Shown piece by piece: positions 54,263 to 64,000 of a DNA stretch of 64,000 nucleotides. The notes beneath the pieces are model-generated. The model did not search any database and was not told the origin of the DNA. It saw only the letters and a list, made by a program, of their open reading frames with translations. The stretch's first letter is position 1. Every line of letters starts with the position of its first letter. The stretch comes from Guillardia theta CCMP2712 (lineage: Eukaryota > Cryptophyceae > Pyrenomonadales > Geminigeraceae): the NCBI RefSeq assembly GCF_000315625.1, contig NW_005434671.1, positions 1,103,170 to 1,167,169 of the forward strand, given 5' to 3'. The position numbers and the translations under genes were made by a program.

Positions 54263-57200
54263 ATGGCGCAAGACAATGCTGGAGGAGGCGCAGAAGGCAA
54301 GGCCAAGGAGGAGAAGAAGAAGACCAAAGCAGAGATTAAGAAGGAAGAAGAGATGGTGACACATTTTGCAGTCTCATTGGAGGGCTTGCTCTGACTTTCT
54401 CCCCCTCCCTTCCCCTCCCTCCCTGCCCATCTTGTCCGTCTCTGTCTTTCTCTCCCTCTCTCTCTTGTGAAATGCAGAGCCCTGAGGACATCGAACTTCG
54501 CGATCGCCTTGCCCTTCTGGCTGAACGAGTGAAAGATGTCGATGCGGCTGTGGCCAAGGCTTCGCTAGACGCGATGAAGTGATTGTTCTTTGCTGCAGCA
54601 CATGTGTTTCTGACTTTGATACTCCTGTTGACAGGGAGGAGATTCGGGCAGCAACCAGCTCGATGACTTCAGTCCCCAAGCCATTGAAGTTTTTGAGACC
54701 CCACTACCAAGGGCTGAAGGATTTCTTCAGTAGTATGATGGACAGCGAAAACAAGACTCTTCTTGCTGACGTGCTATCGGTGCTGGGAATGACCATGGCT
54801 GGGTGAGTTACACTAGAAGGAGGCAAGAACCCATGTTTAACGCCATTCTTTGGAAGGTCCGGAACAAGAGAGAGCTTGAAGTACAAGTTGTCTGGCGCTA
54901 AGGGGGGACTGGACGTCTGGGGCTTCGAATACGTCAAGAACTTGGCAGGGGAGATTGGTCTTGAGTGGACACATAGGAAGACGACAGACCAGAGCACTGA
55001 TGACCTGAAAGAACTAGTTGAAGAGATCGTTCCATTCAATATCAAACATGGTAGTGAGCCAGAAGCGTGCGATCTTCTCATGGAGGTCGACCTTCTCCCT
55101 CGGGTAAGATCTTGGATTCCCCAGTCACGTTGCGTGATTCTTTCAACCAGGTCCTTGAACATGTTGCCGAGAACAACTACAGTAGAATTGCCTTGTATCT
55201 CACAAGTTGTGCTTCCTACGTGCCAGAGCCTGAAGATAGCATGATCTACAACGTTGTTTTTCAAATTTACAAGAAAGTGAACAGGTGAGTCTTGTTTAGC
55301 ATGTGTTTGAGGAACTCAAACTTCCATTGTCAAGGTTTCCGGAAGCACTTCGGATTGCCATCAGATTGAATGATGCTCAGCTTGCTGAAGAAGTTCTCAG
55401 CTCATGTGAAGATGAAGACATCAAGAAACAACTGGCTTTCATGGTTGCTCGACATGGAGCTCTGAATTTGACCAGCGAAGACGAGGCGCTCACTGAGATT
55501 CTTGGAAATACCCACCTTAGCGGCCATTTTTTGTCACTTGCTCGTGATCTTGACGTGTTTGAGGTTTGAATTTGTCAAAGATCTGGTTTCAATGGCTCAT
55601 CCGTTTTACAGGCCAAGACTCCAGAAGAGATCTACAAATCCCATTTGACGGAGACAAGGACTTCGATGGAAAATCTCCAGTCTGCGCGAGCCAACCTCGC
55701 GTCTTCTTTCGTGAATGCCTTCGTTAACGCAGGGTACACCTATCACTAGCTGGAACGTAGAATCTTTCCTGACAGCTTTACAGATTCGGAAATGACAAGC
55801 TTCTCACCGGCGACAGCAAGGCACTCTCTACCTGGATTTACAAATGCGGCTCACAAGACTCTGCACATGGGAAAATGAGTGCTGCTGCGTCCTTAGGAAT
55901 GATTTTGATGTGGGACGTTGACAGTGGTCTTAATCAAGTGGTCCGATTGACTGAGATCAATGAGGATTACATCCAGGCTGGTGCATCGCTTGCTTCAGGA
56001 ATTGTGAGCGCCAATGTTCGAAGCGAGTGCGACCCTGTGCATGCCTTGCTATCGGATAAAGTAGAAGACAAGAAGCTATCTACAATTCAAAGGGTTGGCG
56101 CAGTGTTAGGCTTGGGGCTTGCATATGCAGGAACACAGAAGGAAGACATCTTAGATCTGCTTACACCAATAATTGCTGATCCAGAGATTGATATTGATTT
56201 GTTCTCCATGGCTTCCCTGGCTTTAGGATTTGTGTTTGTTGGTAGCAAGAAAGCCGATATTGCCGAGAATATCATTCAGGGTCTTTTGGATCGATATTCA
56301 GATGATCAGAAGGTGAACTAATTCTTTCATGTTCTCACAAATAATTCCTTCCCCTGCTCAGGTCGTTAAAGATGCCGCCTCGCGTTTCGCATGCCTGGGA
56401 TTGGGCCTCATCTTCCTGGGACAGCAGGAAGCTGCAGATGTCACCATGGAAGCCTTGAAGGCTGTCCCTGGCCAGATTGGTCAATACTGCAGCCTTACCG
56501 TTGAGACTTGCGCCTATGCTGGAAGGTATTATCGTTTGATTAGATGCCACAACAGGTTGACAGATTGTGCAGTGGTAATGTGATGAAGGTACAGAAGATG
56601 CTTGGAATTTGTGCAGAACATCTCGAGGAAAACAATAGCCACCAAGCAGTAGCAGCTATCGGAATTGCTTTGGTAGCCATGGGGGAGGAAATGGGAGCAG
56701 AAATGACCTCAAGGAGCTTTGAGCACATGCTTCAGTATGGGGAAGTCAATCTAAGGAGGGTTGTTCCCTTGGCGGTTGGCTTTTTGCACATGTCGAATCC
56801 GAAACCGACAGTCATCGACATGCTTAGCAAGCTTTCTCATGATGGAGATTCGGAAGTAGCGCAGGGTGCGATCATTTCGCTTGGTTTTGTGGGTTCTGGC
56901 ACGAACAATTCTAGAATCGCCCTCCTGTTGAGGCAGCTTTCGACTTATTATGGCAAGGATTCAAATACGCTGTTTGTTGTCAGAATTGCTCAGGTCTGCC
57001 ATCTGTCCATCATCTATGTTGTGTTGACATTCAATTTGTTCAGGGTCTTTTGCACATGGGCAAGGGGTTGATGACAATTTCTCCTCAATATTCCGACAGA
57101 TTGTTGACCTCTCCCACTGCCTTGGCTGGAATTCTCGCCGTGATGCATTCCTGCATGGACTTCAAAAACGTCATTTTGGGGAAATACCATTATATGCTCT

Positions 57201-57689
57201 ACATGATCTCGATTGCAATGCAACCGCGTATGCTTGTCACGGTCGATGAACAGCTCAAGCCTCTCCCCGTTTCCGTCAGGGTTGGACAAGCAGTGGATGT
57301 TGTGGGACAAGCTGGAAAGCCCAAGTCCATCACTGGTTTTGCAACACATACAACCCCTGTGTTGCTTGCGTATGAACAGGTGAGTGGATGCAAGCCGTTT
57401 GAAGGCGTCTGACTTCCTTTTGTGACAGAGGGCTGAACTTGCAACCGACCAGTACCTGCCCCTGACCTCGGTGTTGGAGGGCTTCGTCATCTTGAAGGAG
57501 AATCCTGACTGGAAAGCGGATGCTGAGAAGAGCTCGCCGTCAAAGAAGGTACAAGAGGTGTCTGACATGTAGAGCTGGTGTGATTGTTGGTCGCAGGCCG
57601 AAGCCATGGAGATTCATGACGATCACCTCAAGAAGATGGCGCTGAAGATGGCCAATGTGAGACCGGATCAGAGAATGTACGGCAAATAA
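54263..57689 (+). CDS. PSMD2: 26S proteasome regulatory subunit RPN1
   Basis: Plus-strand gene of about fourteen exons. N-terminus [20 protein letters not shown] is charged, as in PSMD2. Conserved blocks: [112 protein letters not shown], and the proteasome/cyclosome repeats ([99 protein letters not shown]). The C-terminus has [20 protein letters not shown] and ends RPDQRMYGK at 57689. It is a scaffold of the 19S base that binds ubiquitin receptors and UBL proteins. Intron phases look clean and introns are mostly 45-75 nt. Confidence 0.96.
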
Positions 57690-57746
57690 ACGCCTGAACC
57701 TTGAATGCTCAATCACTGCATGCTTCGCGCTCATTCTTCTCCGCAC

Positions 57747-59286
57747 CTATGTTCTACGTTTAATGAAACTTTCGACCTCCTTCAGTGCTTTGTTGAGGGC
57801 TGAGGTGGAGGAAAGAAAATGATTCCCTTTGGGAACAAGAGCGAGTTCGACTAGATCTGCATTATTCTCATGAGCTCGCAGAACTTCGAACAATCGCTCG
57901 GCATGCTGTGGAGGTACATGCCTGTATCACCAGCAGTAAGCGGCGAGTTTGAACAGTCATGATTGTAAACCTGTCCTCTGAACCGTGGAGGATCAGGAGG
58001 GGAACTTGTAGATCCCTTGCCAGCTCTTGAGGCCCTGGAAAGGAGGAGTACGAGTCGATGTAATCCTTGGAAAGCTTCCACCTGTACGAGATTCACGAGG
58101 GAGGAGGAGCGCAGTGGTACTCTGCCTCTGAGGATTGTCGGGGCAGCCGAAAGGAAAGAATTCCTTGTAGCAGAACCCTTTCTCCTTGGCCTCCTTGACC
58201 TTGCAGCACGTGTCAGTGAAGGACAGGACGAGGGCCTCTACCGTGACTCACCTGGTCCTCCGAGAAGTCCAGGGCAACTGACCCCGGAATATCGTCCACA
58301 CATGCGAATGTGAAGCATCCAGCCACCGGGTCACCTGCGAGCTGTGAGCTCGGCTGCGCTGATTCTCGAGTCCCACCGGGAGGATGGAGTTCTTTGCTCG
58401 CAGCGTACGCTAGAGACAGAAAAGCTCCTGTGCTGAGGCCGCAGATGAAAAGTCTCGAGTTGGAGAACCGCTGGCAGCAGAAGCTGACCTGGTGCATCGG
58501 CAGCTCAGAGGGCATGAAGAAACAGTTATGGTCAACCACAGCCGCTATGTCCTGCATGTCCCCTGTCAAGGTCTTGGACACAAACTCCGGCGGTGCTTCA
58601 CTTGCTCGCTCTGCTACCAACGTCATGATCCGAGAGGGGAGCTGAAGGATTTCCTGCATCAAACTCTTGAGCAGAGGAGCCTGGGATTCCTCTTGTGTTG
58701 AAAGCCACGAAGACACTGCGGTCAAACTTCTTCAAAAGATGTTCGCAGAGCTTTCGAGGGAATCTGCTGGCAAAGAAGCAATGGTCTGGTGTAGGAACGC
58801 CTTGTTTGAACAACATCAAGGCATCTGGTGTTACTGATGCGTCGGGGAAACCATGATTGTACAGGAAAACGTTCTGACAAGCCTGATCGCTCTCTACATT
58901 CTTCTCCAGTCTTGTGAGGATCAAGTCTTGAACCTTCACGATCTCCATCTTTGAGCTCAGGTGGCTGAGAGGCGAGCAACGAGCACACTTGCGGTATTCA
59001 CTCAAGAGTGCGGATCGAGCTCGCAACGGCGACGAAAGCGAAGAAACCAACACCAAGACAAGTCGGAGCGATGAAGGCAGGCAAGACGGTGCTGAGGAAA
59101 TGAAGGAGGAATGGAAGGAGGAGGAGGAGGAGGAGGAGGAATGGAAGGAGGAGGAGGAGGAGGAGGACTGGAAGGAGGAGGAGGAGGAGGAGGAGGAGGA
59201 GGAGGAGGACTGGAAGGAGGGTCGGGTTATTGAATGTCTTCCTCCTCCTACGGGACCCATACCGCACATCGCCAGCCACAAACCAT
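57747..59286 (-). CDS. alpha/beta hydrolase with N-terminal TM anchor
   Basis: Minus-strand gene converging on RPN1 (57 bp between stops). Core exons: MEIVKVQDLILTRLEKNVES, VFLYNHGFPD (oxyanion region), SVFVAFNTRGIPGS, DIAAVVDHNC, the nucleophile elbow GLSTG in RLFICGLSTGAFLSLAYAAS, and a C-terminal exon with NADLVELALVPKGNHFLSST where the His of GNH is the likely catalytic base. Upstream, FIAPTCLGVGFFAFVAVASS is a TM helix joined in phase via SIRTLD to HLSSKMEIV. A plausible first exon MVCGWRCAVWVP starts at 59286 across an intron filled with GGA repeats. Substrate unknown; lipase/esterase-like. The start is less certain than the catalytic part. Confidence 0.68.
59110..59218. repeat. GGA-rich tandem repeat
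   Basis: GGAGGAGGA and GAATGGAAG/GACTGGAAG units, inside the inferred first intron of the hydrolase (CCT-rich on the sense strand). Poly-Glu, poly-Leu and poly-Ser frames here are not trusted. Confidence 0.9.
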
Positions 59287-59795
59287 TTCCCCTCACTCTG
59301 AGGCGGAGCAGCAGCTCTCCCCGACTCTTGTCTTGCTCCGATTGCTGCTGCTGCTGCTGTGCCTGCTAGAGTGAACGACTTCTGTCTGGGACTCAACATC
59401 CTGGCTGCATCACTGACCTTATCTGTATCTCGCTTCCTCCCTTTCGTCGCCTGTCTCACTATGGGTCTGTCACTTCATATCATGAAGTATTTACGTATCT
59501 CCCTGCCCAACTACCTCCGTATCAATCCTTGTGTTTATCTAGGTACAGCTCATTGCGTCAACCTGATTTCCTGCTTTCATCTTATAACAAACTGTCGTTT
59601 CTTGTTTTATTTCCTTCTCTTGCCGAAACTGGTTCACGAAATCTCACCCTTCATCATCACAATCACATCATCAATTCTCCATGCGGGCCTTGTGTTGCTC
59701 TTGCTCCAGAGATATTCAAAATTCACAGAGTAACCGTGAGGGTTGCCAGTTCTGAATGAGAGAGGTCAGGACAACCAATGGAAAGGATGGTAATG
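59287..59795. other. intergenic
   Basis: About 500 bp upstream of the hydrolase and downstream of the next minus-strand gene. Plus-strand frames at 59359-59733 are Leu/Phe-rich but have no initiation context or homology I recognise. Confidence 0.4.
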
Positions 59796-60438
59796 TCACT
59801 TGTGCACGATCTCGAGCTTTCTTTGAGGTGATGTCACATTCGCAATGGCAGTATCGAGCTCCTCTCGAGATAGACTGTCTTGGACGTCTCTTCGAAAAAC
59901 TGTCGAGCTGCATCGTACGTGAGGAATGTTTGTGATGTGCTATCAAGACATGATATCAGGGGTATACCTCGTCCCCAAAACATCCGCAAATGTATCGCTC
60001 AAAATGATCTTTATGTCGAGATCGCGCCAGGAAGATGGTAGTTGAGAGGTCCACGGGCTTTTCACATCACTCCTAAGATTGAAGAAGATGAATTGCTTTG
60101 GCCTCCGAACTGCAAAGACTGGAGAAAGAGGAAAGAAAATTTCTGTCGCGCCTCCGATTATCTGTATGAACAGGAACATAACACATTCATGATAAAGTCA
60201 AACAAGATGCGGACAACAAATATGCACAACTCACTCTCAATCTCACAAGACATCGGTTGGATCGTGTATGGGGGACTTCGCGGCTGAGCCTGTGCTCCAT
60301 GGAACGCGGGCTGCTTTGCTCATCCCCTGTCCCTTCATCTTGTGTCTCTTCTTCCCTCTCCTCTAGAGGATTCAAGTCTCCGTCTCGAGGGCTCTGTGTA
60401 TCATCGTTCGAACTCTTTCTCTTGATCGGGATGCCCAT
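59796..60438 (-). CDS. small protein of unknown function (~170 aa)
   Basis: Three exons joined in phase. The first, from 60438, encodes MGIPIKRKSSNDDTQSPRDG and an acidic/Arg-rich stretch up to a GTGAGT donor. The second encodes IIGGATEIFFPLSPVFAVRR, KQFIFFNLRSDVKSPWTSQL and DLDIKIILSDTFADVLG. The third encodes TVFRRDVQDSLSREELDTAI and ends KLEIVHK at 59796. The middle exon is hydrophobic/aromatic and looks folded. No family recognised. A Ser/Asp-rich N-terminus suggests a disordered, phosphorylated tail. Confidence 0.58.
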
Positions 60439-61053
60439 CTCCTCCTCCTTCCCCTTCCCTCAGCCGCCTTCTCCTCCTCCCCGCTCGTTCGCCATTCCCT
60501 TCGAACCAGTAACGGCGAAGTTGACTAAACCGAGCAGAAAGTCTCGTACACATGAGGCTTCGGAGCCTCCTCTGCTCTCCTGATTGTCCTCGTACTGATT
60601 TTTAACTTACTTTGAGTAAACTTCGGAACTCGAGCCCTTTCAAGAGTCGGTACATGACTCAGTGATCGCACTCTACTAGCCTCCAACTGGGCCCGGCTGG
60701 TGCGCCGCCGTCCGGGTGTGTTAAAGCGTGAAGTTGACTTAACAGCGTTCCGGCGAAGCCGCCTCACTGAGGGGACTGGGCGGGGGGTAATGAGCCTGCC
60801 CAAGTCGAAGGGTCCTAGCCAAGCTATGGGCGACAGTATTTTAAATGTGGGGCTTCAGTTTACACCACAAAAATCGATTGATTCAAGTGACAAGCACTTC
60901 ATGCAGCACGAGTGCTTTTCCCTTCCGTTGTTCGTTCCCGGCTCCAATCGAAACGGCACAGCATAATCCTCGCCATCATCACCTGCAACAGACCCTCGGT
61001 ACATTCACAAAGGCTGATCATGACATACTTTTCTTCGAGGAAATCCCTTACAC
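60439..61053. other. intergenic GC island
   Basis: About 615 bp upstream of the small unknown gene and downstream of the FKBP-MsrA gene. GC-rich at 60685-60790, with TGACTCAGTGA at 60655-60665. No gene recognised. Confidence 0.5.
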
Positions 61054-63164
61054 TCATTTTTGTACCTTCAAACTGTGAGGCTCCGTGAGCTCCTGTTTTG
61101 CAAAATCCACAAAAATCTCCCTTCTCACCTCAAACTCCCAAATGATCGCCTCCTTGTTCCCTTTCTCAGAGGAATAGCCAAGCTTTTCCAGGTACTGTTG
61201 CGGTTGTCAAAGACCAGTATGCCCACGATTTAAGATTTACTTGTTGATGCTTATCCTCTGCCTTCCAAAACTTTTTTGCAGGCAACAATTCCGTCACAAC
61301 GGTACCTGCCATTTGCATGATTGATATGCATTGTGAGAAATAATAAATACAGTTTTTCTGCTCTATAGGCACGTCTTGTTCCTGGTCAAAGATTTCAATT
61401 CCATTGTATGAGGAGGAGACCAACAATAAGGTTGCATGTCAAAATCATCGAAAGTCTAGGCTCACGTTGGATAGTTCAACGTCGAACAGAGGTTGCTCAT
61501 TCAGTTGCTCCTGCACGTACCGAAGTGCCTTTGCATTCTTAATCAGCCCATGGAGCATACCATCATGTAAGATACTGTTTCAGCTTGCTTTTTCTGGACA
61601 AGATCATGATAATAGATTCCGTTCCTGCAATCACAACCATCAATTGATATGCAAGGAAACCTGTGAAACAACCGGTATTGTGTTCCAAAGTCACTACCCT
61701 GCCTGTTCAGCTGAAAAACCATTGCTTTACAGGAACATCGACAGGCCGGGACAGAGCTGCCTACTTGCGTGACATCGACGTTCTCGAAGAATGTCTCCAA
61801 AAGTTGCAGGTAGCTGCAAGACCGTCACTCTTCCATGCCCTTCACCTCCGATCACCACCTAACTCGCTTGGGATCATACTTGACTCGAACTGCCTCTGCA
61901 TGTCCCTGAGTTTTCCACTCATCAAATTCTCTCTGTCTCGGATGTTGGTTTCACCGTCTTTTCAGAGCACACGTCTGCGTACTTAGGGTTTTCTGTTTTT
62001 CCTCCAGTGTATCCAGCCTGGACACACGAGTCATCAAGATCTTTGTGCGACCGACGTTTACCTGCGTCGATACAACGCCAACCACGCGCTGGAAAACTAA
62101 CTCGAGTGGCCTTGTGGAACGCAATAACTCCTCAAAACACCAGCTATTCGCTCACCAGAAAGAACCCCCCGCAAAAGTTGCAACTTTGCAATCATGCGAC
62201 TGAACACAGAACAGCATCAACACATTGTTGGAATGATGCTTGAAGTACCTTGATGATGTTTGTAACCTCGATCTCCATCATCAAATCCTTGGGTTGTTAT
62301 GTCATGCCATCAAAGTAGAACATTCATTATTCATCATTCACCTCTCCAGCCAGCGGAACATTGCCATCGATTTCTATCTTGTCCGAGTAAATGTTCGACA
62401 CCAATATACGTAGACCTTTCATCCCAAGTTGGTCTCCAACAGCCAGCTGACCGGTAAAAGATTTCGTCAGATTTTTCTCTCGCGACATCCGCCCAACAAA
62501 ATTACATCATCCGGGCACTCGGATTTCGAAACATTAACAATGAGATCCAGCCGGATTGGTCCAAACGCTTTTTCACACGGTATCTTTAAGCTCTTCAGTT
62601 CTCTTTCTTTCATTCCAATAACCTTCAGTAACGTCAGAGACCTGTATGCTGAAATTGCACCTTGACCGCTTCCTCAATTCCATCGATCACTCGACCGCTT
62701 CCAACCTCAAACTCAACAGGCTCTCTGTCTCTTGTGTTGTCAAACCCCTTGCCATCTACCAGGCGGCCGATGTAATGCACCGTGACGATATCCCCTAGCT
62801 CCACCTCCTTCTGCAGGGAACACTGTAAACCCAAAGTCCTCCGTCCCGTTGAGTCTGGCTGAAAGGAGGAACCGATTCTCCTCCTCCTTTGCATCAGCAC
62901 TGAGAATACGTTGCACTTGTTTCCTGTGCTCGTCGCTGTCCAGCCACAATCAATCCCTTGTGGTCCTATTTCAGCGAACTTACCTTTGAGAGGGAGTGAC
63001 AGTGGTGAAACCGAAGATCGAGGAGGGAGGGAGAAGCAAATCTCACTTCTGGTCATCGTTATCATCATCATCAACAACAACATTGTCGTCATCATGATCA
63101 TAATCTTTCCCCTCCTCCTCGTCCTCCCCCTCCTGCTGCTCTCCATTTCACGTTCACCTAACAT
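61054..63164 (-). CDS. FKBP-type peptidyl-prolyl isomerase fused to MsrA, Ser in place of catalytic Cys
   Basis: Minus-strand gene of about twelve exons, read continuously without a stop between domains. The N-terminus has a Met/Leu-rich hydrophobic stretch ([13 protein letters not shown]) then Ser/Pro/Arg-rich sequence, suggesting signal plus transit peptide; ATGs at 63164, 63146 and 63101 are all possible starts. [59 protein letters not shown], and [11 protein letters not shown], which joins in phase 0 to [15 protein letters not shown]. MsrA then continues [127 protein letters not shown]. The family motif GCFW reads GSFW (codon at 62163-62161). Domain identities are firm; fusion and start need transcripts. 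Confidence 0.82.
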
Positions 63165-63767
63165 TGCGACCAGTCACCACCCCTACCCTTCTTTCCATAT
63201 TGTGTATGATCCCCTACCCACATTTTTGTCTGGTTGGTTGGATTACCCAGTCATTTGTAGCAATAATTGTGTATATCATAGGGGTACCAAGGACTACCCC
63301 CGGTCATGTACCCCATCTTCTTAGTGATCACCCCTTGAAAGGAATCAATGCCCGATCCAAAGCGTGTTACGACCTGCACGAAGCCTACCTCCTCCTCCTC
63401 CTCCTCCTCCTCCTCCTCCTCCTCCTCCTCCTCCTCCTCCTCCTCCTCCTCCTCCTCCTCCTCTCCCACTCGTTTCCTTGACATCATCATCCTTGTCCCT
63501 GCTGTCCATCAGCATCCTCAGCCGTCGTACTTTTCCTCGTCTTCCTTATCTCAATTCTTCGTGAGCTCTGATCTGAACTTTGTCCTCGCCTCTTCCTCGC
63601 TTCTGTCCATTTCGCCTTCATCATAAGAACAGTTGACAAGCCTCATCGATTGTTTTCTCCTCCCCTACCTTGAGCTCTTCTCTCAACCCCAGCCATCTTC
63701 TATCAGCTATCGAACATGTTGATCTGTCCCCGATTTCTATCCTCACTGATTTTGGTTTCCAGGGACG
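63165..63767. promoter_or_regulatory. divergent upstream region with (CTC)n array
   Basis: About 600 bp between the FKBP-MsrA gene (-) and the terminal plus-strand gene. TACCCC motifs occur at 63178-63310 and a CTC microsatellite at 63390-63465. Presumed to hold both promoters; no core element recognised. Confidence 0.4.
63390..63465. repeat. (CTC)n microsatellite
   Basis: About 25 perfect CTC units; pyrimidine-rich on the plus strand, upstream of the plus-strand gene. Confidence 0.96.
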
Positions 63768-64000
63768 ATGAAGGAATTATGGGCGTTTGCTCTGATAACG
63801 CTGTCCTTGTGTCACTTTTCAGCTTCATGGCCAGTCAGTGAATGTTTTCTGAATCTCAAGTCGAGTCCACTTCTCCAGACCTCACATCCTACAAGAACTC
63901 AGGCGACTACTTCCTTGCAGTGTATGTTTTCCCATGCTCCTGGTAGTCAATGGCGCCCTTCGAGGCGTCAGGAAGCAAAACTTATGCCCCTTAAGCTGGC
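63768..64000 (+). CDS. 5' end of a plastid/secretory-targeted protein, cut by the window edge
   Basis: ATG at 63768 opens a frame that stays open to the last base (77 codons). It begins with a signal peptide MKELWAFALITLSLCHFSAS, then a Ser/Thr/Pro/Arg-rich stretch (LQTSHPTRTQATTSLQCMFS, WRPSRRQEAKLMP) typical of a transit peptide. A splice acceptor-like TTGCAG at 63916-63921 could instead mark an intron. The mature protein lies outside the window. Confidence 0.5.
   Translation, partial: MKELWAFALITLSLCHFSASWPVSECFLNLKSSPLLQTSHPTRTQATTSLQCMFSHAPGSQWRPSRRQEAKLMPLKL

Noticed and set aside
63251-63626. Poly-Glu / poly-Ser / poly-Pro frames
   Set aside because: All arise from the CTC microsatellite; no splice or start context.
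1-64000. tRNA or rRNA genes
   Set aside because: Looked for T-loop GTTCRA and A-box patterns while reading; no complete cloverleaf found. A tRNAscan-SE run would settle it.

Overview
This window is eukaryotic nuclear DNA. Nearly every gene is split by short GT-AG introns, many of them only 42-80 nt, and the products are typically eukaryotic: fibrillarin, the proteasome base subunit RPN1, a CPSF6-like RNA-processing factor, ANP32, HSPA12-type Hsp70, prolidase, and a mitochondrial acyl-CoA dehydrogenase. Several predicted proteins start with a secretory signal peptide followed by a Ser/basic-rich, transit-peptide-like segment. This is the pattern expected of an alga with a complex secondary plastid. 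A cryptophyte such as Guillardia is my best guess; that is inference, not read directly from the DNA. Gene density is high, genes on opposite strands end within 20-200 bp of each other, and simple repeats are very abundant, mostly inside introns.

Layout. 0.1-2.4 kb: ANP32-like LRR phosphoprotein (+) converging on a plastid-targeted CGL160/AtpI-like membrane protein (-). 2.7-5.8 kb: a large intronless coiled-coil GTPase (+). 6.3-7.7 kb and 16.1-18.3 kb: a paralogous gene pair of unknown function (-) that shares a nearly identical block of about 600 bp. 8.4-10.6 kb: HSPA12-like chaperone (+). 10.7-13.1 kb: a rhomboid protease with a C-terminal SAM domain (-). 13.5-14.3 kb: plastid-targeted unknown (+). 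14.5-15.6 kb: coiled-coil protein (-). 18.4-22.9 kb: a large secreted/membrane protein with a Cys-rich DUF4215-type repeat, TM segment, C2 domain, EF-hand and zinc finger (-). 24.0-25.5 kb: fibrillarin (+), with a candidate box C/D snoRNA in its first intron. 26.2-28.1 kb: MFS transporter (-). 29.9-32.0 kb: tandem cNMP-binding protein (+). 32.2-35.3 kb: prolidase (-). 36.0-38.0 kb: FkbM-like methyltransferase (+). 40.4-42.6 kb: acyl-CoA dehydrogenase (-). 43.1-43.7 kb: a 66-aa microprotein (+). 43.8-44.8 kb: ankyrin/TM protein (-). 45.5-50.7 kb: ABCG half-transporter with repeat-filled introns (-). 52.1-53.8 kb: CPSF6-like (+). 54.3-57.7 kb: RPN1 (+). 57.7-59.3 kb: alpha/beta hydrolase (-). 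59.8-60.4 kb: small unknown (-). 61.1-63.2 kb: an FKBP-MsrA fusion (-). 63.8 kb to the end: the 5' end of a plastid-targeted protein (+).

There is no operon-like logic. The genes are ordinary, independently transcribed nuclear genes. The most unusual content is domain architecture: the rhomboid-SAM fusion, the FKBP-MsrA fusion in which the MsrA catalytic Cys reads as Ser, and the DUF4215-TM-C2-EF-hand protein. Also notable are the gene-conversion-like tract between the paralogs and the intronic snoRNA candidate. Exon joins were inferred by eye from GT-AG signals, reading phase and family motifs. Individual splice sites need transcript support.
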